Assembly: GCA_002423105.1 (NCBI GenBank)
Contig: DIUT01000062.1
Span: 4,775-18,030 of the forward strand
Origin: Geobacter sp. UBA6151
GTDB lineage: Bacteria; Desulfobacterota; Desulfuromonadia; Geobacterales; Pseudopelobacteraceae
Length of the DNA stretch: 13,256 bases
Reading direction: 5' to 3'
The notes below the pieces were generated by a model. That model had not been told where the DNA came from. It did no database searches and saw only the letters and a program-made list of their open reading frames with translations. Of the stretch, positions 1 to 8,686 are shown one piece after another; position 1 is the first letter of the stretch, and each line of letters opens with the position of its first letter. The position numbers and the translations under genes were made by a program.

Positions 1-1658
1 AAAAACAGCATGACGTGACGGGCCGGGCTTAAGAAAAGGTCGGCCGCCTTGGCATGCACCAGCAGACGATGATCAGCCACCAGGGCTTCCTGCAAGGGTC
101 CGGGATCAGACGGTTTTAGTCTGCGGGCAAGATAGGCGGCCTGCTGCACACCCTTTTCCTGCCCCTGCCATGATCTGGCCAGATACCAGATGGACGGAGT
201 GTCGTGGTTGCCCATCATGATCCAGTCCTGCGGATCTGCATTCTCGCTCAGATAGACATCCTTCGGGTTATCAGGATCTGCTTTTTGCGTCACCCTGAAG
301 CGTCCAAGACCGTGGCGCAGACGCACCTGTCTCAAGGGGAGCGGTTCGGTGGAGAGCACTTCGCAGAGGATATCCTCCTTCTGCCTGCCGTTTGCCAGCA
401 CCTGCTCCATCAGGGCGTCCATTATCAGGGCATAGCGGTCCTCCTGCTCAGGCGTAAGACGCTGTATCCAGTCGTCGGCGTAACGGGGGCAAGCGCGGTT
501 GAGCTGATCGGGAAGCACGATTGCGTAGTGGGCAAGTTCGGGATGGTCAGGGAGATCCGGAGAGGAAAAAAGACGAGCACCGTTTTGCACCCCGTGGAAC
601 GGATCGGGATCGTCAGCACGATAGACCCAGGGGCAGACAAGACCATGGGGATGATCCAGACGCAGACCATCAAATTCGACAAGCATCTTGCCCAGACGTT
701 CTGCAACCATCTTCAGCACCGGGCCGGGGTTTCCGCCTGCATCCAGGTATTGGGACGGATCCAGCACCTGATAACTCCACGGCTGCCCCTCAAGCGTGGT
801 GCGACTGGATGGCGCTCCCAGATAATAGTTGCGCAACAACAGGCTCTGCAAACTCCAGGTGTCACACAGGGAGAAACCCACTTGCAGATCGCCGTAGAGC
901 TTCAATCCCAGAGCCTGCATGCGGTCACGGAAAGCACGGTGTTGCCGCAGTAGAAGCTGCTGCGCCAGAACATAGCGCTCCAATCGCAGGGAATAGCGTT
1001 CTTCAATCACCTTGCGGCGCAGATTACAGGCAGCTTCACTACCGGCAGGAGGCGCACAGAGCACCCGGTCAAGCATCGCTTCACCTTCCCGGGGCCAGTG
1101 CTGCCAGGAAAGAGCGCCATGTTCCTGGGTCAACGCATCGTACAGCGCGTCATCGCGCAGCCAACGGGCAGAACTGCGGAGTTCCCTGATCTCTTTTTCA
1201 AGCAGGATGGCGCGGGAATTATGCTGTTTCAGCAGCGCCCGATAGCTGGACTGCGCCTCGTCCAAGGCATTGGCATAGCTGTCGAACGCATGACCATAGG
1301 CTACCCGCCCGCCTTCAGGGTACGGATTGGCAGCCAGGATCGCTTCCCAGCGGTTGCGGCTTAACAACCCCTGATCAACCAGGTTTTTCAGATCCAACGA
1401 GAGAATACTGCGGGAAAAAAGTGTGCCGTCATAGGGCGAGGGGTTACCGGGCGTGGTCTGCCCCTGCGGGCCAAGTTGCAGACCGGTAAAGCCGAGCATG
1501 CGCGCAAAAAGCGCCAGGGCATGACCACCAGCGCCATAGGGAGTGCCACGTCCGGTATCTTCGCCTGCACAAGCGGGAAAACTGGCATCGTGCACCGCCA
1601 GAAGAAGGTCGGTCTTGTCAAGCAATCCCAATGCTTCAGTAATTGCGTTATCAGACAT
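1..1658 (-). CDS. malQ: 4-alpha-glucanotransferase (GH77, MalQ-like), C-terminus cut by the window edge
   Basis: A continuous frame runs from an ATG at 1658 to the left edge: 552 full codons with no stop, so the last part of the gene is missing (roughly 100 residues if it has the usual size). GH77 enzymes (amylomaltase, D-enzyme) transfer alpha-1,4-glucan segments between maltooligosaccharides in the cytoplasm. Visible GH77 landmarks are an N-terminal NPSPYDG sugar-binding segment (about residues 72-78), GLRLDHPHG with the predicted nucleophile D335, LCEVLST with the predicted acid/base E433, and GNHDTPS with the predicted transition-state stabiliser D486. The region around E433 differs from the usual EDLG motif, so this is a divergent subgroup. 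The start is supported by GGGAGG nine bases upstream. It lies 23 bases after the small MscS-like gene and is the most promoter-distal gene seen. It probably supplies longer linear chains for TreY or recycles short ones. The family call is firm; the exact donor and acceptor are not known. Confidence 0.93.
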   Translation of the reverse strand, partial: MSDNAITEALGLLDKTDLLLAVHDASFPACAGEDTGRGTPYGAGGHALALFARMLGFTGLQLGPQGQTTPGNPSPYDGTLFSRSILSLDLKNLVDQGLLSRNRWEAILAANPYPEGGRVAYGHAFDSYANALDEAQSSYRALLKQHNSRAILLEKEIRELRSSARWLRDDALYDALTQEHGALSWQHWPREGEAMLDRVLCAPPAGSEAACNLRRKVIEERYSLRLERYVLAQQLLLRQHRAFRDRMQALGLKLYGDLQVGFSLCDTWSLQSLLLRNYYLGAPSSRTTLEGQPWSYQVLDPSQYLDAGGNPGPVLKMVAERLGKMLVEFDGLRLDHPHGLVCPWVYRADDPDPFHGVQNGARLFSSPDLPDHPELAHYAIVLPDQLNRACPRYADDWIQRLTPEQEDRYALIMDALMEQVLANGRQKEDILCEVLSTEPLPLRQVRLRHGLGRFRVTQKADPDNPKDVYLSENADPQDWIMMGNHDTPSIWYLARSWQGQEKGVQQAAYLARRLKPSDPGPLQEALVADHRLLVHAKAADLFLSPARHVMLF

Positions 1659-1667
1659 ACCGGATGG

Positions 1668-1673
1668 CCTCCC
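1668..1673 (-). promoter_or_regulatory. Ribosome binding site of the malQ-like gene
   Basis: On the minus strand GGGAGG sits nine bases before the ATG at 1658, within the 23-base gap after the preceding stop codon (TAG, 1682-1684). It supports this start; the ATG slightly upstream is out of frame. Confidence 0.6.
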
Positions 1674-1681
1674 TCATTGCC

Positions 1682-2365
1682 CTATTCGTCCTTGCTCCTG
1701 CGGTTGCGTGGCCACCATAGATCGATAAGTTCAGCAGCAGCTTGCCTGCCACCCAGGCCAAAGGCCAAAGCCAGTGCAAATACAACACCGGCAAGGATAA
1801 TCAGAAAGCTTTGCTGGACAATATAGCCACCCACATTAACCTGTTCCAGCGCAATCAGCACCACAAAGGTCATGATGGCATATTTTGCCAGCTTGCCCAG
1901 CAACTCCGCATCCTGCAAGGCGATATTCTTGCAGTAGGCAACCACCGCATTGCCGACAAAACGGGCAAAATAACCACCAAAAGCCAGAATCAGAATGGCT
2001 ATGATCACTTTGGGAACAAAGCGCACTACCTCTCCCAGAAGACCGGTTATATAGGTGAGCCCCAGACTGTTGCAACCGATCACCAGAGCAGTCAGAATGA
2101 CCAGCCAGTAGGCGAGCAGCCCCACAATACCGGTGGTATCGGTCTCAATACCCCCCTGCTTCATAAAATATTCAAGACCGGCACGCTCGGTGAGGATATT
2201 GAAATTTATTGCACGCAGCCCTTTGATGATGGCCAGCTTCACCAGCTTGGCCAGCAGCCAGCCCACCAGCAGCACACCAATAGCCAGCGCAAACTTTGGC
2301 AGAAAAGCGGCGACCTGGAGCATGATTTCCCGAACAGATGCAATGGTAATGTCCATGTTTTGCAT
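1682..2365 (-). CDS. Small MscS-like membrane protein with conserved TM-helix repeats, no cytoplasmic domain
   Basis: The protein has 227 residues and is strongly hydrophobic, with about five membrane segments (near residues 21-48, 77-100, 116-143, 160-175 and 181-205). Two segments begin with a similar pattern: FLPK at residue 21 and FVPK at residue 116, each followed by a similar hydrophobic run with AI, a Gly and A-K/R at matching spacing. This is an internal duplication of the kind grouped as the 'conserved TM helix' repeat of mechanosensitive-channel-related proteins. The last segment ends in FGLGG followed by an amphipathic RQAAAELIDLWW, like the pore-lining helix of MscS, but the protein stops soon after, so the MscS beta and alpha/beta cytoplasmic domains are absent. 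The start at 2365 is preferred over an upstream in-frame ATG at 2479: it has AAGGAG at six bases and avoids overlapping treS by over 110 bases. It begins one base after the treS stop. A role in osmotic response is inferred; it could also be a non-channel membrane protein. Confidence 0.82.
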   Translation of the reverse strand: MQNMDITIASVREIMLQVAAFLPKFALAIGVLLVGWLLAKLVKLAIIKGLRAINFNILTERAGLEYFMKQGGIETDTTGIVGLLAYWLVILTALVIGCNSLGLTYITGLLGEVVRFVPKVIIAILILAFGGYFARFVGNAVVAYCKNIALQDAELLGKLAKYAIMTFVVLIALEQVNVGGYIVQQSFLIILAGVVFALALAFGLGGRQAAAELIDLWWPRNRRSKDE

Positions 2366-2366
2366 A

Positions 2367-5300
2367 TCAGTCTCCTTTTTCAGCGCATAAAGCCAGCACA
2401 CCTTGCAGCGGGACGTTGATCCAGTCCGGACGGTTGCCAATCTCGTAACGCAGCTCATACAGCGCTTTTTCAAGCTCAAACAACTCTATCAGCCCACGTA
2501 CTTCCCCAAAATCACCGCACAGACCGCTATCTTTGGTAGCGTCCTGATAGGCTGCCAGGAACATCTCACGTACTTCATGCAGCCAGGTTTGAGCGTAGGG
2601 AGCAAGCCTGGCCCGATCTTCCTCGCTATAGCAATCACGTAACAAAGCGCTCCAGCGGGCATAATCGAAAGAACGTAACATCCCGGCGACATCGCGTAGC
2701 GAGGAGTGCTTTGCGCGGCGTTCGGCCAGCGAGCGCGCCGGTTCGCCTTCAAAGTCAATAATAATGAAGTCGTTGTTTTGCACCAGTACCTGCCCCAGAT
2801 GGTAGTCTCCATGATAGCGGGTCTTGATGCACGCTCCCGACGGCATGACACATGCCTCAATGACCGCGGACAACCGCTTGCGCTGCTCGAGCAACAGACT
2901 GGCATCAGCCTGTGCTGTCGCAGGAAGCTGTGCTAGCTGCTGCTCCAGCAGCGCACAGGTGGTCAGAACATCGTCCTGCACACGCTGTTTCCAGTCCACA
3001 AGGTCGGCAGGCGTCAATGGCTCCGGATCAAAGGCTTCATCCCCCGTACGCAGCGTCAAAGCCTTGTGCAATTCTGCCGTACGTTCGCCCAGTGCCAGCA
3101 CCAGCGACAGGAAAGCGCCATGAACATCCTCATGGGGCTCATCCACGGCATCAAGCAGAGTTTCAAAGGTGCGCTCAAGATAGGCCAGCGTATATGACCA
3201 GCCGTCTCCCTGGTTCACAACATGCCCCTGCAACAGTGCCAGACAGGTGGGCGTGCCGTCGGCAGCGATATATTCAATTATTCCCGCAACCGGCACACAG
3301 TTGGCAAAATGGGCAACCTCAGTCAAGAAACGCCCCATTTCAAACTCAGGATTCACTCCGGTCCGCAGATTGCGGTACCCCTTGAGAAACAGGCTGTCCC
3401 CCAGCGTCACCACTGTATTGCTGCCCTGAAACTTGGGACGTTCCAGCGGCAGACTGGCAAGCAGGTCGTCAGAAATATCACGACAGACAGCGGTGGGAGT
3501 AAAGCGCACCTGCCCCTTGCTGCACGGCAGGACGGTTCCGGCAACCAGTGCCCGCACCAGTTCTCGGCAAAACACCTCGTCACTAAAACCGTCCGCCAAA
3601 AGCCCCACCTGCGATTGCTGACGCACCCGGGCCAGCGTGGCGGCAGACAGCAAGCGCACCTGGTCTTCATCGCTGTCTCCCCAGGCTATGACCATCGGCA
3701 GAAAACAGGCGCTGTGGCCCGAAGCTGTTTCAACCTGCAAGAGTGCCAGCAACCAGGAGCTGTCCGGCCCCCAAACTGTCCAGTCGTTTAATAGCGCACG
3801 ACTGATCGGCTCCCCCTTGTGCGCATACCAGCGCTGGGTGGCTATGTACCGGGGCAGGGTTTCGGTTTCAAACTGGCTGCGCAGTTTTTCAGCCATACGG
3901 ATACGCCAGGGCACCACACGGTCGCGGAAAAAACTGGTCCAGCCATCGAAAAGCACCAGCACCGGACGATCTTCAGGAGCAAGACGATCTTCATGCCAGC
4001 GGGGCACCTCAGTATCAGCCGAGAGACGGAACCAGTAAAAACCGCAGGCAGGCAGGGTAAGCAGGTAGGGAAGTTCACCAACTGGCGGAAAAGCGGTACG
4101 CCCCATCATCTCCAGCGGAACCCGTCCGCGATAAGCGGAAAGATCCAGTTCCACCGGTTGTGCCGAGCGCCCCAGATTGGCTACACAGAGAATGGTCTCC
4201 TCGCCGTACTCCCGCAAGTAAGCCAGAATCTTGCGGTTGCCGGGATTGAGAAACGACAGTCGCCCCCGCCCGAAGGCCTTGCTGGTCTTACGCACCGCCA
4301 GCATCCGCCGCATCCAGTTGAGCAGTGATGATGGCGCCCGCATCTGAGCTTCCACATTCGTAGACTCATAGCCATAGACCGGATCCATGATCGGCGGCAG
4401 GTATAAACGCTGGGGATCGGCGCGGGAAAAACCGGCGTTGCGGTCAGGAGACCACTGCATCGGGGTGCGCACACCATCCCGGTCACCCAGAAAAATATTG
4501 TCACCCATCCCGATCTCGTCGCCATAGTAGATGATCGGCGAACCGGGCATGGACAACAGGAGACTGTTCATCAGCTTGATCCGGTCCCGGTCATTTTCCA
4601 TCAGCGGGGCAAGCCGCCGCCGGATACCCAGGTTGATGCGGGCGCGTGGGTCAGCGGCATACATGCGGTACATGTAATCACGCTCTTTGCTGGTCACCAT
4701 TTCCAGGGTCAGCTCATCGTGATTACGCAGAAAAATCGCCCACTGGCAGTTTTCCGGTATCTCCGGCGTCTGCTGCATGATCTCCACCACCGGGTGCCGG
4801 TCTTCCTGGGCCATGGCCATGTAGATCCTGGGCATCAGGGGAAAGTGGTAAGCCATTTGGCACTCGTTGCCATCGCCAAAATATTCCCGCACATCCTCCG
4901 GCCACTGGTTTGCCTCGGCCAGCAACAACCGGTTCTGATAATGGGTGTCAATACAGGCACGAATCTGCCGGATAATTTCATGGGTTTCCGGCAGGTTTTC
5001 GTTGCTGGTCCCTTCACGCTCACACAGGTAGGGAATGGCATCAAGCCTGAAGCCGTCCACTCCCATATCCAGCCAGAAACGCATGACGCGCAAAATCGCC
5101 TTCAGCACTTTCGGATTATCAAAGTTAAGGTCTGGCTGATGACTGAAAAAACGGTGCCAGTAATAGGCCTTGGCTACCGGGTCCCAGGTCCAGTTTGATT
5201 TTTCGGTGTCAGTAAAGATAATACGCGTATTTTTGTACTTCTGGTCGCTGTCGCTCCAGACATAAAAATCACGCTTGGAAGAGCCGGGCGGAGCAAGCCG

Positions 5301-5681
5301 TGCCGCCTGAAACCAGGGATGCTGATCCGAGGTATGGTTGACAACCAGCTCGGTGATAATCCGCAAATCCCGCCGATGGGCCTCACGTATCAACAGGCGC
5401 AGGTCGTTACGGGTTCCATACTGCGGATGCACGTTGTGATAGTCGGCAACATCATAGCCGTCATCGCGCATGGGAGAGGGATAGAACGGCAACAGCCAGA
5501 TGGTGTTGACCCCCAGATCACGCACATAATCAAGCTTTTCTATCAGCCCGGGAAAATCACCGAGACCATCCTGGTTTGAGTCAAAAAAAGCCTTGACGTG
5601 CAGTTGGTAGACAACGGCATCTTTGTACCAGAGCGCTTCGCTCTGCAACGATGATTCATACACTTTATCTCTGTTGTCCAT
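2367..5681 (-). CDS. treS: Trehalose synthase fused to maltokinase (TreS-Mak)
   Basis: This bifunctional cytoplasmic protein has 1104 residues from the chosen start. The N-terminal half (about 15-555) is a GH13 trehalose synthase that interconverts trehalose and maltose. Its four GH13 regions are visible: VVNHTS (about 114), GFRLDAIPY with nucleophile D214, LLAEANQW with acid/base E256, and LRNHDE with D322. The C-terminal part (about 600-1104) is a maltokinase: QRWYAHKG near its start, a lysine in FLKGYR (about 767), the kinase catalytic loop HGDYHLGQ (about 957-964) and the metal-binding IIIDFEGEP (D976). Such kinases make maltose-1-phosphate with ATP. Stand-alone TreS is about half this size, so the length itself shows the fusion. 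An in-frame ATG at 5693 (four residues longer) has only a weak upstream site; the ATG at 5681 has GGAG at six bases. It follows treY by 29 bases and ends one base before the next gene. GlgE, the usual user of maltose-1-phosphate, is not in the window. Confidence 0.96.
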   Translation of the reverse strand: MDNRDKVYESSLQSEALWYKDAVVYQLHVKAFFDSNQDGLGDFPGLIEKLDYVRDLGVNTIWLLPFYPSPMRDDGYDVADYHNVHPQYGTRNDLRLLIREAHRRDLRIITELVVNHTSDQHPWFQAARLAPPGSSKRDFYVWSDSDQKYKNTRIIFTDTEKSNWTWDPVAKAYYWHRFFSHQPDLNFDNPKVLKAILRVMRFWLDMGVDGFRLDAIPYLCEREGTSNENLPETHEIIRQIRACIDTHYQNRLLLAEANQWPEDVREYFGDGNECQMAYHFPLMPRIYMAMAQEDRHPVVEIMQQTPEIPENCQWAIFLRNHDELTLEMVTSKERDYMYRMYAADPRARINLGIRRRLAPLMENDRDRIKLMNSLLLSMPGSPIIYYGDEIGMGDNIFLGDRDGVRTPMQWSPDRNAGFSRADPQRLYLPPIMDPVYGYESTNVEAQMRAPSSLLNWMRRMLAVRKTSKAFGRGRLSFLNPGNRKILAYLREYGEETILCVANLGRSAQPVELDLSAYRGRVPLEMMGRTAFPPVGELPYLLTLPACGFYWFRLSADTEVPRWHEDRLAPEDRPVLVLFDGWTSFFRDRVVPWRIRMAEKLRSQFETETLPRYIATQRWYAHKGEPISRALLNDWTVWGPDSSWLLALLQVETASGHSACFLPMVIAWGDSDEDQVRLLSAATLARVRQQSQVGLLADGFSDEVFCRELVRALVAGTVLPCSKGQVRFTPTAVCRDISDDLLASLPLERPKFQGSNTVVTLGDSLFLKGYRNLRTGVNPEFEMGRFLTEVAHFANCVPVAGIIEYIAADGTPTCLALLQGHVVNQGDGWSYTLAYLERTFETLLDAVDEPHEDVHGAFLSLVLALGERTAELHKALTLRTGDEAFDPEPLTPADLVDWKQRVQDDVLTTCALLEQQLAQLPATAQADASLLLEQRKRLSAVIEACVMPSGACIKTRYHGDYHLGQVLVQNNDFIIIDFEGEPARSLAERRAKHSSLRDVAGMLRSFDYARWSALLRDCYSEEDRARLAPYAQTWLHEVREMFLAAYQDATKDSGLCGDFGEVRGLIELFELEKALYELRYEIGNRPDWINVPLQGVLALCAEKGD
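2372..2377 (-). promoter_or_regulatory. Ribosome binding site deciding the start of the small MscS-like gene
   Basis: AAGGAG on the minus strand lies six bases before the ATG at 2365 and overlaps the last codons of treS (GAA AAA GGA GAC TGA). It is the main reason to place the start here and not at the upstream in-frame ATG. Confidence 0.75.
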
Positions 5682-5687
5682 ACATAG

Positions 5688-5691
5688 CTCC
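5688..5691 (-). promoter_or_regulatory. Ribosome binding site deciding the treS start
   Basis: GGAG on the minus strand lies six bases before the ATG at 5681. The alternative in-frame ATG at 5693 is preceded only by GCAGGC. The site favours the shorter form, but the alternative would add only four residues. Confidence 0.5.
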
Positions 5692-5710
5692 ATGCCTGCA
5701 ATGAAAGGTC

Positions 5711-8686
5711 TCAGACAATCCTCTCCAGCAAAGCCACTGGAAACTCCGCAAAAACCTTTTCAAGGGCAAGGCCTGACTGGCCGTCATGCTCATCAAGGGC
5801 CACCACCTCTCCGGTAAAAACATTGCGATAGCGGCTTGCGGCAGGGTCAAACGGTTGCAGCACCCTGGTATCCTGCCAGACTTCTGGGCCAATGGGCAAA
5901 GCGGTGCCATTGTTTGTCAGCCTGGCAAACAAACGCGGCACAACAACCAGCGCTGAATTATTGTTGTCTGAACGCTCAAAGGCGCAGACATGCTCTTTGT
6001 ATCCGCCCTCAACCGTAAGCGGCAGGTATCTGCCGGACTCAAACAAAGCACGCTTCTGTTTACGAAAATTAAGCGCCTTGCAGGTCAGAAACAGCTTTAT
6101 CCGGCCATCTGTGCGGGTGGCAAGCAGTTCCCTGACCGTTGCCAACAGTCCGCTATCCGCTTCCAGAGCAGCCACTTCTGCAAGCAGTTTCTTTCTCAAG
6201 GCAAAATCAACCGGGCGACGGTTGTCCGGGTCTACAAGGCTTAAGTCCCACAGCTCATTGCCCTGATAGAAGTCCGGGATGCCTGGCGAAGCGATCTTCA
6301 GCAGCGTCTGAGAAAGTGAGTTGAAGATGCCACAGTCAGATGTCAGTTTCTGGAATGCACAGAAGTCGTCAATAAAACGGTTGTGACTGGAGGGGGTAAG
6401 GATGGAGTCAATGAAGTACAGCGCCGCATCCTCATGCAGAGAGTCCGGGTTAATCCAACTCGTATGCACCTTGGCTTCCCGCATAGCCTTGAGCATATAT
6501 CCCTTTACCCTGTCGCGGAAGCGGTCAAACTCGCCGGTATCCGGCCCGCTGAACGGCCAGGCTCCCACCAGGGTCTGATAGAGCAGATACTCTTCGTTGC
6601 GGCTGGGGGACGGTTTGCCGTTAACCGTCATCTTTAACTTGCGGTTCTGCCGACCCCAGCGCATAAGCCCTTCACGCCAGAGTTCCGGTATTTCGGAAAG
6701 CACGTTAATCCTGGCCCGCACATCTTCGCTGCGTTTGGTGTCATGGGTGGATGTGGCCAGCATGGCCTGCGGCCGACTCTTGCAACGTTCCATATTTTGG
6801 CCATGAAACGCCTCCAGCGTGATGCCGAAACGCTCCGGGCTGCCGCCCACTTCATTCAGGGAGGCCAGACGGTTGTAAACATAAAACGTGGTATCCTCCA
6901 CCCCCTTGGCCATGATCGGACCGCTTATCTGCTGAAAACGCTTCACAAAATCCAACCATAAGTTTTTATCTGTATCAGACAGGTTGTCAGGAAAACGGAG
7001 CAGCAGTACGTCACGGATAAAATCAAAGACCGAGCTGCTGATGGCCGGATTCTGCCGTCTGGCCTTACCAACTGCTGATTCAACGTACTGCACATCACGC
7101 TCGGCGACGTGAAAACTGTTGGTGTAGGTTCGGTAGACCGGAAAACAGGCGATCAGCTCTACAATTGCACGGGTCAGGCTGTTCAGGGTAAAGTCGCGGG
7201 TATGGCGGTTTTGCTCGGAGATGATATTCAGGTAGTGCCCGAGCATATTTATTTCACTGGACAGGGAAACCTGCATCACCAGTTTTTTCTTCTGGTACAT
7301 CACATCAGGCAAGTCAATGCGGTGCTGCACAAAACGGTTGTAGATGGTCTCAAAGGTTCTGGCATTGGAGGTTTGTACAAACAAGCCGTTCACCTGATTG
7401 GCAAAGTCATAGCCGGTGGTGCCGAAAACCGGCCAGTTTTCCGGCAGTTTTTCAGCTTTCAGCAGAATCTTTTCACCTATGATGAAAAACGGTTTGTGGC
7501 CAGGATTTGATTCAAGAACTTTTTCATACATTTCCCTAATGTTTTCTGACTGTTCCAGCTCATTTTCTTTGAACAACTCTGTATTTTGGCCGAACAGTTG
7601 CACAAAGCAGCCGTACTGAAGGCGCTTCAGATACTCTGCAGGGTCTAGCAAGCCGTCAGCATGGTCAATGCGCAGGCCACTGATCTTCCCTTCCCGCACC
7701 AGCCGGAAGATCAGGCTGTGGGTCTGCTCAAAGACCTCCGGATCCTCAACCCTGATGGCGCCCAGAGAATTGATGTCAAAGAAGCGGCGATAGTTGATCT
7801 CCTCTGTGGCAACCCGCCAGTGGGAGATACGAAATACCTGTTCACGAATCAGCTCATCCAGCAGGTCAAAACTAGATGAATTACCTCGTGTTCCATTAAA
7901 CAATACCAGGTTGCCATCAATGAATTCTTTGATTGCGCTGCTGTTCTGATACAGATTCCAGAGGCGGCGCTTGACCACCTCCTTTTCCCGATAGCGCTCG
8001 GCTATCTTTTCAGGATCCTGTTCCGTTATGGCTGGCAGATGCCGCAGGGCGGTGATAATACTCATCAACTCCTGAAACTGGGGCGTATCATCCGGCAGTG
8101 CCTGTTCCAGGGTTTCAATGGCGTGGGTCAGGAGATTGACGTAGGTCTTGGGAATAATCGGAAACTTGTGCTCATAGTAATAAAGGAAAAACGCCCCCTC
8201 TTCCAAAGCAATCCGCAGTTCGCCGTTTTCCAGCACCTTGCCGTACTGGTCGCCCAACACGGGAATCAGTATCTTATTTTCCAGCTCTTTTTTGACAGGA
8301 TGCCAGTCGATATCAAAAAAAGCGGCATGCTGCGCACTGGGGCCATTTTCCAGCAGATCCATCCAGTACGCATTGCCCTGCCCTTCAATGCACATATGGT
8401 TCGGCACGATATCCAGAATCAGCCCCATAGCATGCTGTTTCAGCTCGGCAACCAGCGCATCGAACTCATCTTCCGTGCCAATTTCCGGGTTAAGGGTGCC
8501 CTGATCCAGAATATCATAGCCATGCTGACTCCCCGCCCGCGCCTTGAAACAGGGAGACGAATAGAGGTCGGTGATGCCCAGATCATGCAGATAGCCGACT
8601 ATGCCCCGCGCATCAGCAAAAACAAACTGTGCGTTCAGTTGCAGCCGGTAGGTTGCCGCCGGTATTCGCAGTCCTTTCAGGGTCAT
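5711..8686 (-). CDS. treY: Malto-oligosyltrehalose synthase (TreY, GH13)
   Basis: TreY isomerises the reducing-end alpha-1,4 bond of a maltooligosaccharide to alpha,alpha-1,1, giving a maltooligosyltrehalose for TreZ. The 991-residue protein opens with the typical PAATYRLQLN and SSPCFKARAGSQHGYD. GH13 regions are clear: DIVPNHM (92-98), GLRIDHADGL with nucleophile D341, IIGEKIL with acid/base E405, and STHDTKRSEDVRAR with D649; late conserved PGIPDFYQGNE (801-811) and DPDNRRPVD (819-827) are also TreY-typical. It is longer than the 700-800 residues of the best-known TreY proteins because of an extended stretch between about residues 110 and 300, a long form I associate with proteobacteria. 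The ATG overlaps the stop of the GH57 gene by four bases (ATGA) with a strong GGAGGAGG just upstream, so the two are probably translationally coupled. Its stop is 29 bases before treS. Annotation is secure. Confidence 0.97.
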   Translation of the reverse strand: MTLKGLRIPAATYRLQLNAQFVFADARGIVGYLHDLGITDLYSSPCFKARAGSQHGYDILDQGTLNPEIGTEDEFDALVAELKQHAMGLILDIVPNHMCIEGQGNAYWMDLLENGPSAQHAAFFDIDWHPVKKELENKILIPVLGDQYGKVLENGELRIALEEGAFFLYYYEHKFPIIPKTYVNLLTHAIETLEQALPDDTPQFQELMSIITALRHLPAITEQDPEKIAERYREKEVVKRRLWNLYQNSSAIKEFIDGNLVLFNGTRGNSSSFDLLDELIREQVFRISHWRVATEEINYRRFFDINSLGAIRVEDPEVFEQTHSLIFRLVREGKISGLRIDHADGLLDPAEYLKRLQYGCFVQLFGQNTELFKENELEQSENIREMYEKVLESNPGHKPFFIIGEKILLKAEKLPENWPVFGTTGYDFANQVNGLFVQTSNARTFETIYNRFVQHRIDLPDVMYQKKKLVMQVSLSSEINMLGHYLNIISEQNRHTRDFTLNSLTRAIVELIACFPVYRTYTNSFHVAERDVQYVESAVGKARRQNPAISSSVFDFIRDVLLLRFPDNLSDTDKNLWLDFVKRFQQISGPIMAKGVEDTTFYVYNRLASLNEVGGSPERFGITLEAFHGQNMERCKSRPQAMLATSTHDTKRSEDVRARINVLSEIPELWREGLMRWGRQNRKLKMTVNGKPSPSRNEEYLLYQTLVGAWPFSGPDTGEFDRFRDRVKGYMLKAMREAKVHTSWINPDSLHEDAALYFIDSILTPSSHNRFIDDFCAFQKLTSDCGIFNSLSQTLLKIASPGIPDFYQGNELWDLSLVDPDNRRPVDFALRKKLLAEVAALEADSGLLATVRELLATRTDGRIKLFLTCKALNFRKQKRALFESGRYLPLTVEGGYKEHVCAFERSDNNNSALVVVPRLFARLTNNGTALPIGPEVWQDTRVLQPFDPAASRYRNVFTGEVVALDEHDGQSGLALEKVFAEFPVALLERIV

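Noticed and set aside
204..1189. Two plus-strand open frames of 249 and 222 codons (204-953, 521-1189)
   Set aside because: The minus-strand GH77 frame covers this region with catalytic motifs in the correct order. The plus-strand frames overlap each other and look like GC-driven shadows.
1742..2419. A 225-codon plus-strand open frame opposite the small MscS-like gene
   Set aside because: It is antisense to a well-supported gene, its composition is rich in Gln and His as expected from a reverse shadow of hydrophobic codons, and it has no recognisable domain.
2366..2479. N-terminal extension of the small MscS-like protein to an ATG at 2479
   Set aside because: The extra 38 residues would be read from treS coding sequence in another frame, look non-membrane and Cys/Arg-rich, and the ATG at 2365 has a consensus ribosome binding site.
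5682..5710. Possible promoter or terminator in the treY-treS gap
   Set aside because: The gap is only 29 bases and has no hairpin, T-run or convincing -10/-35 pair.
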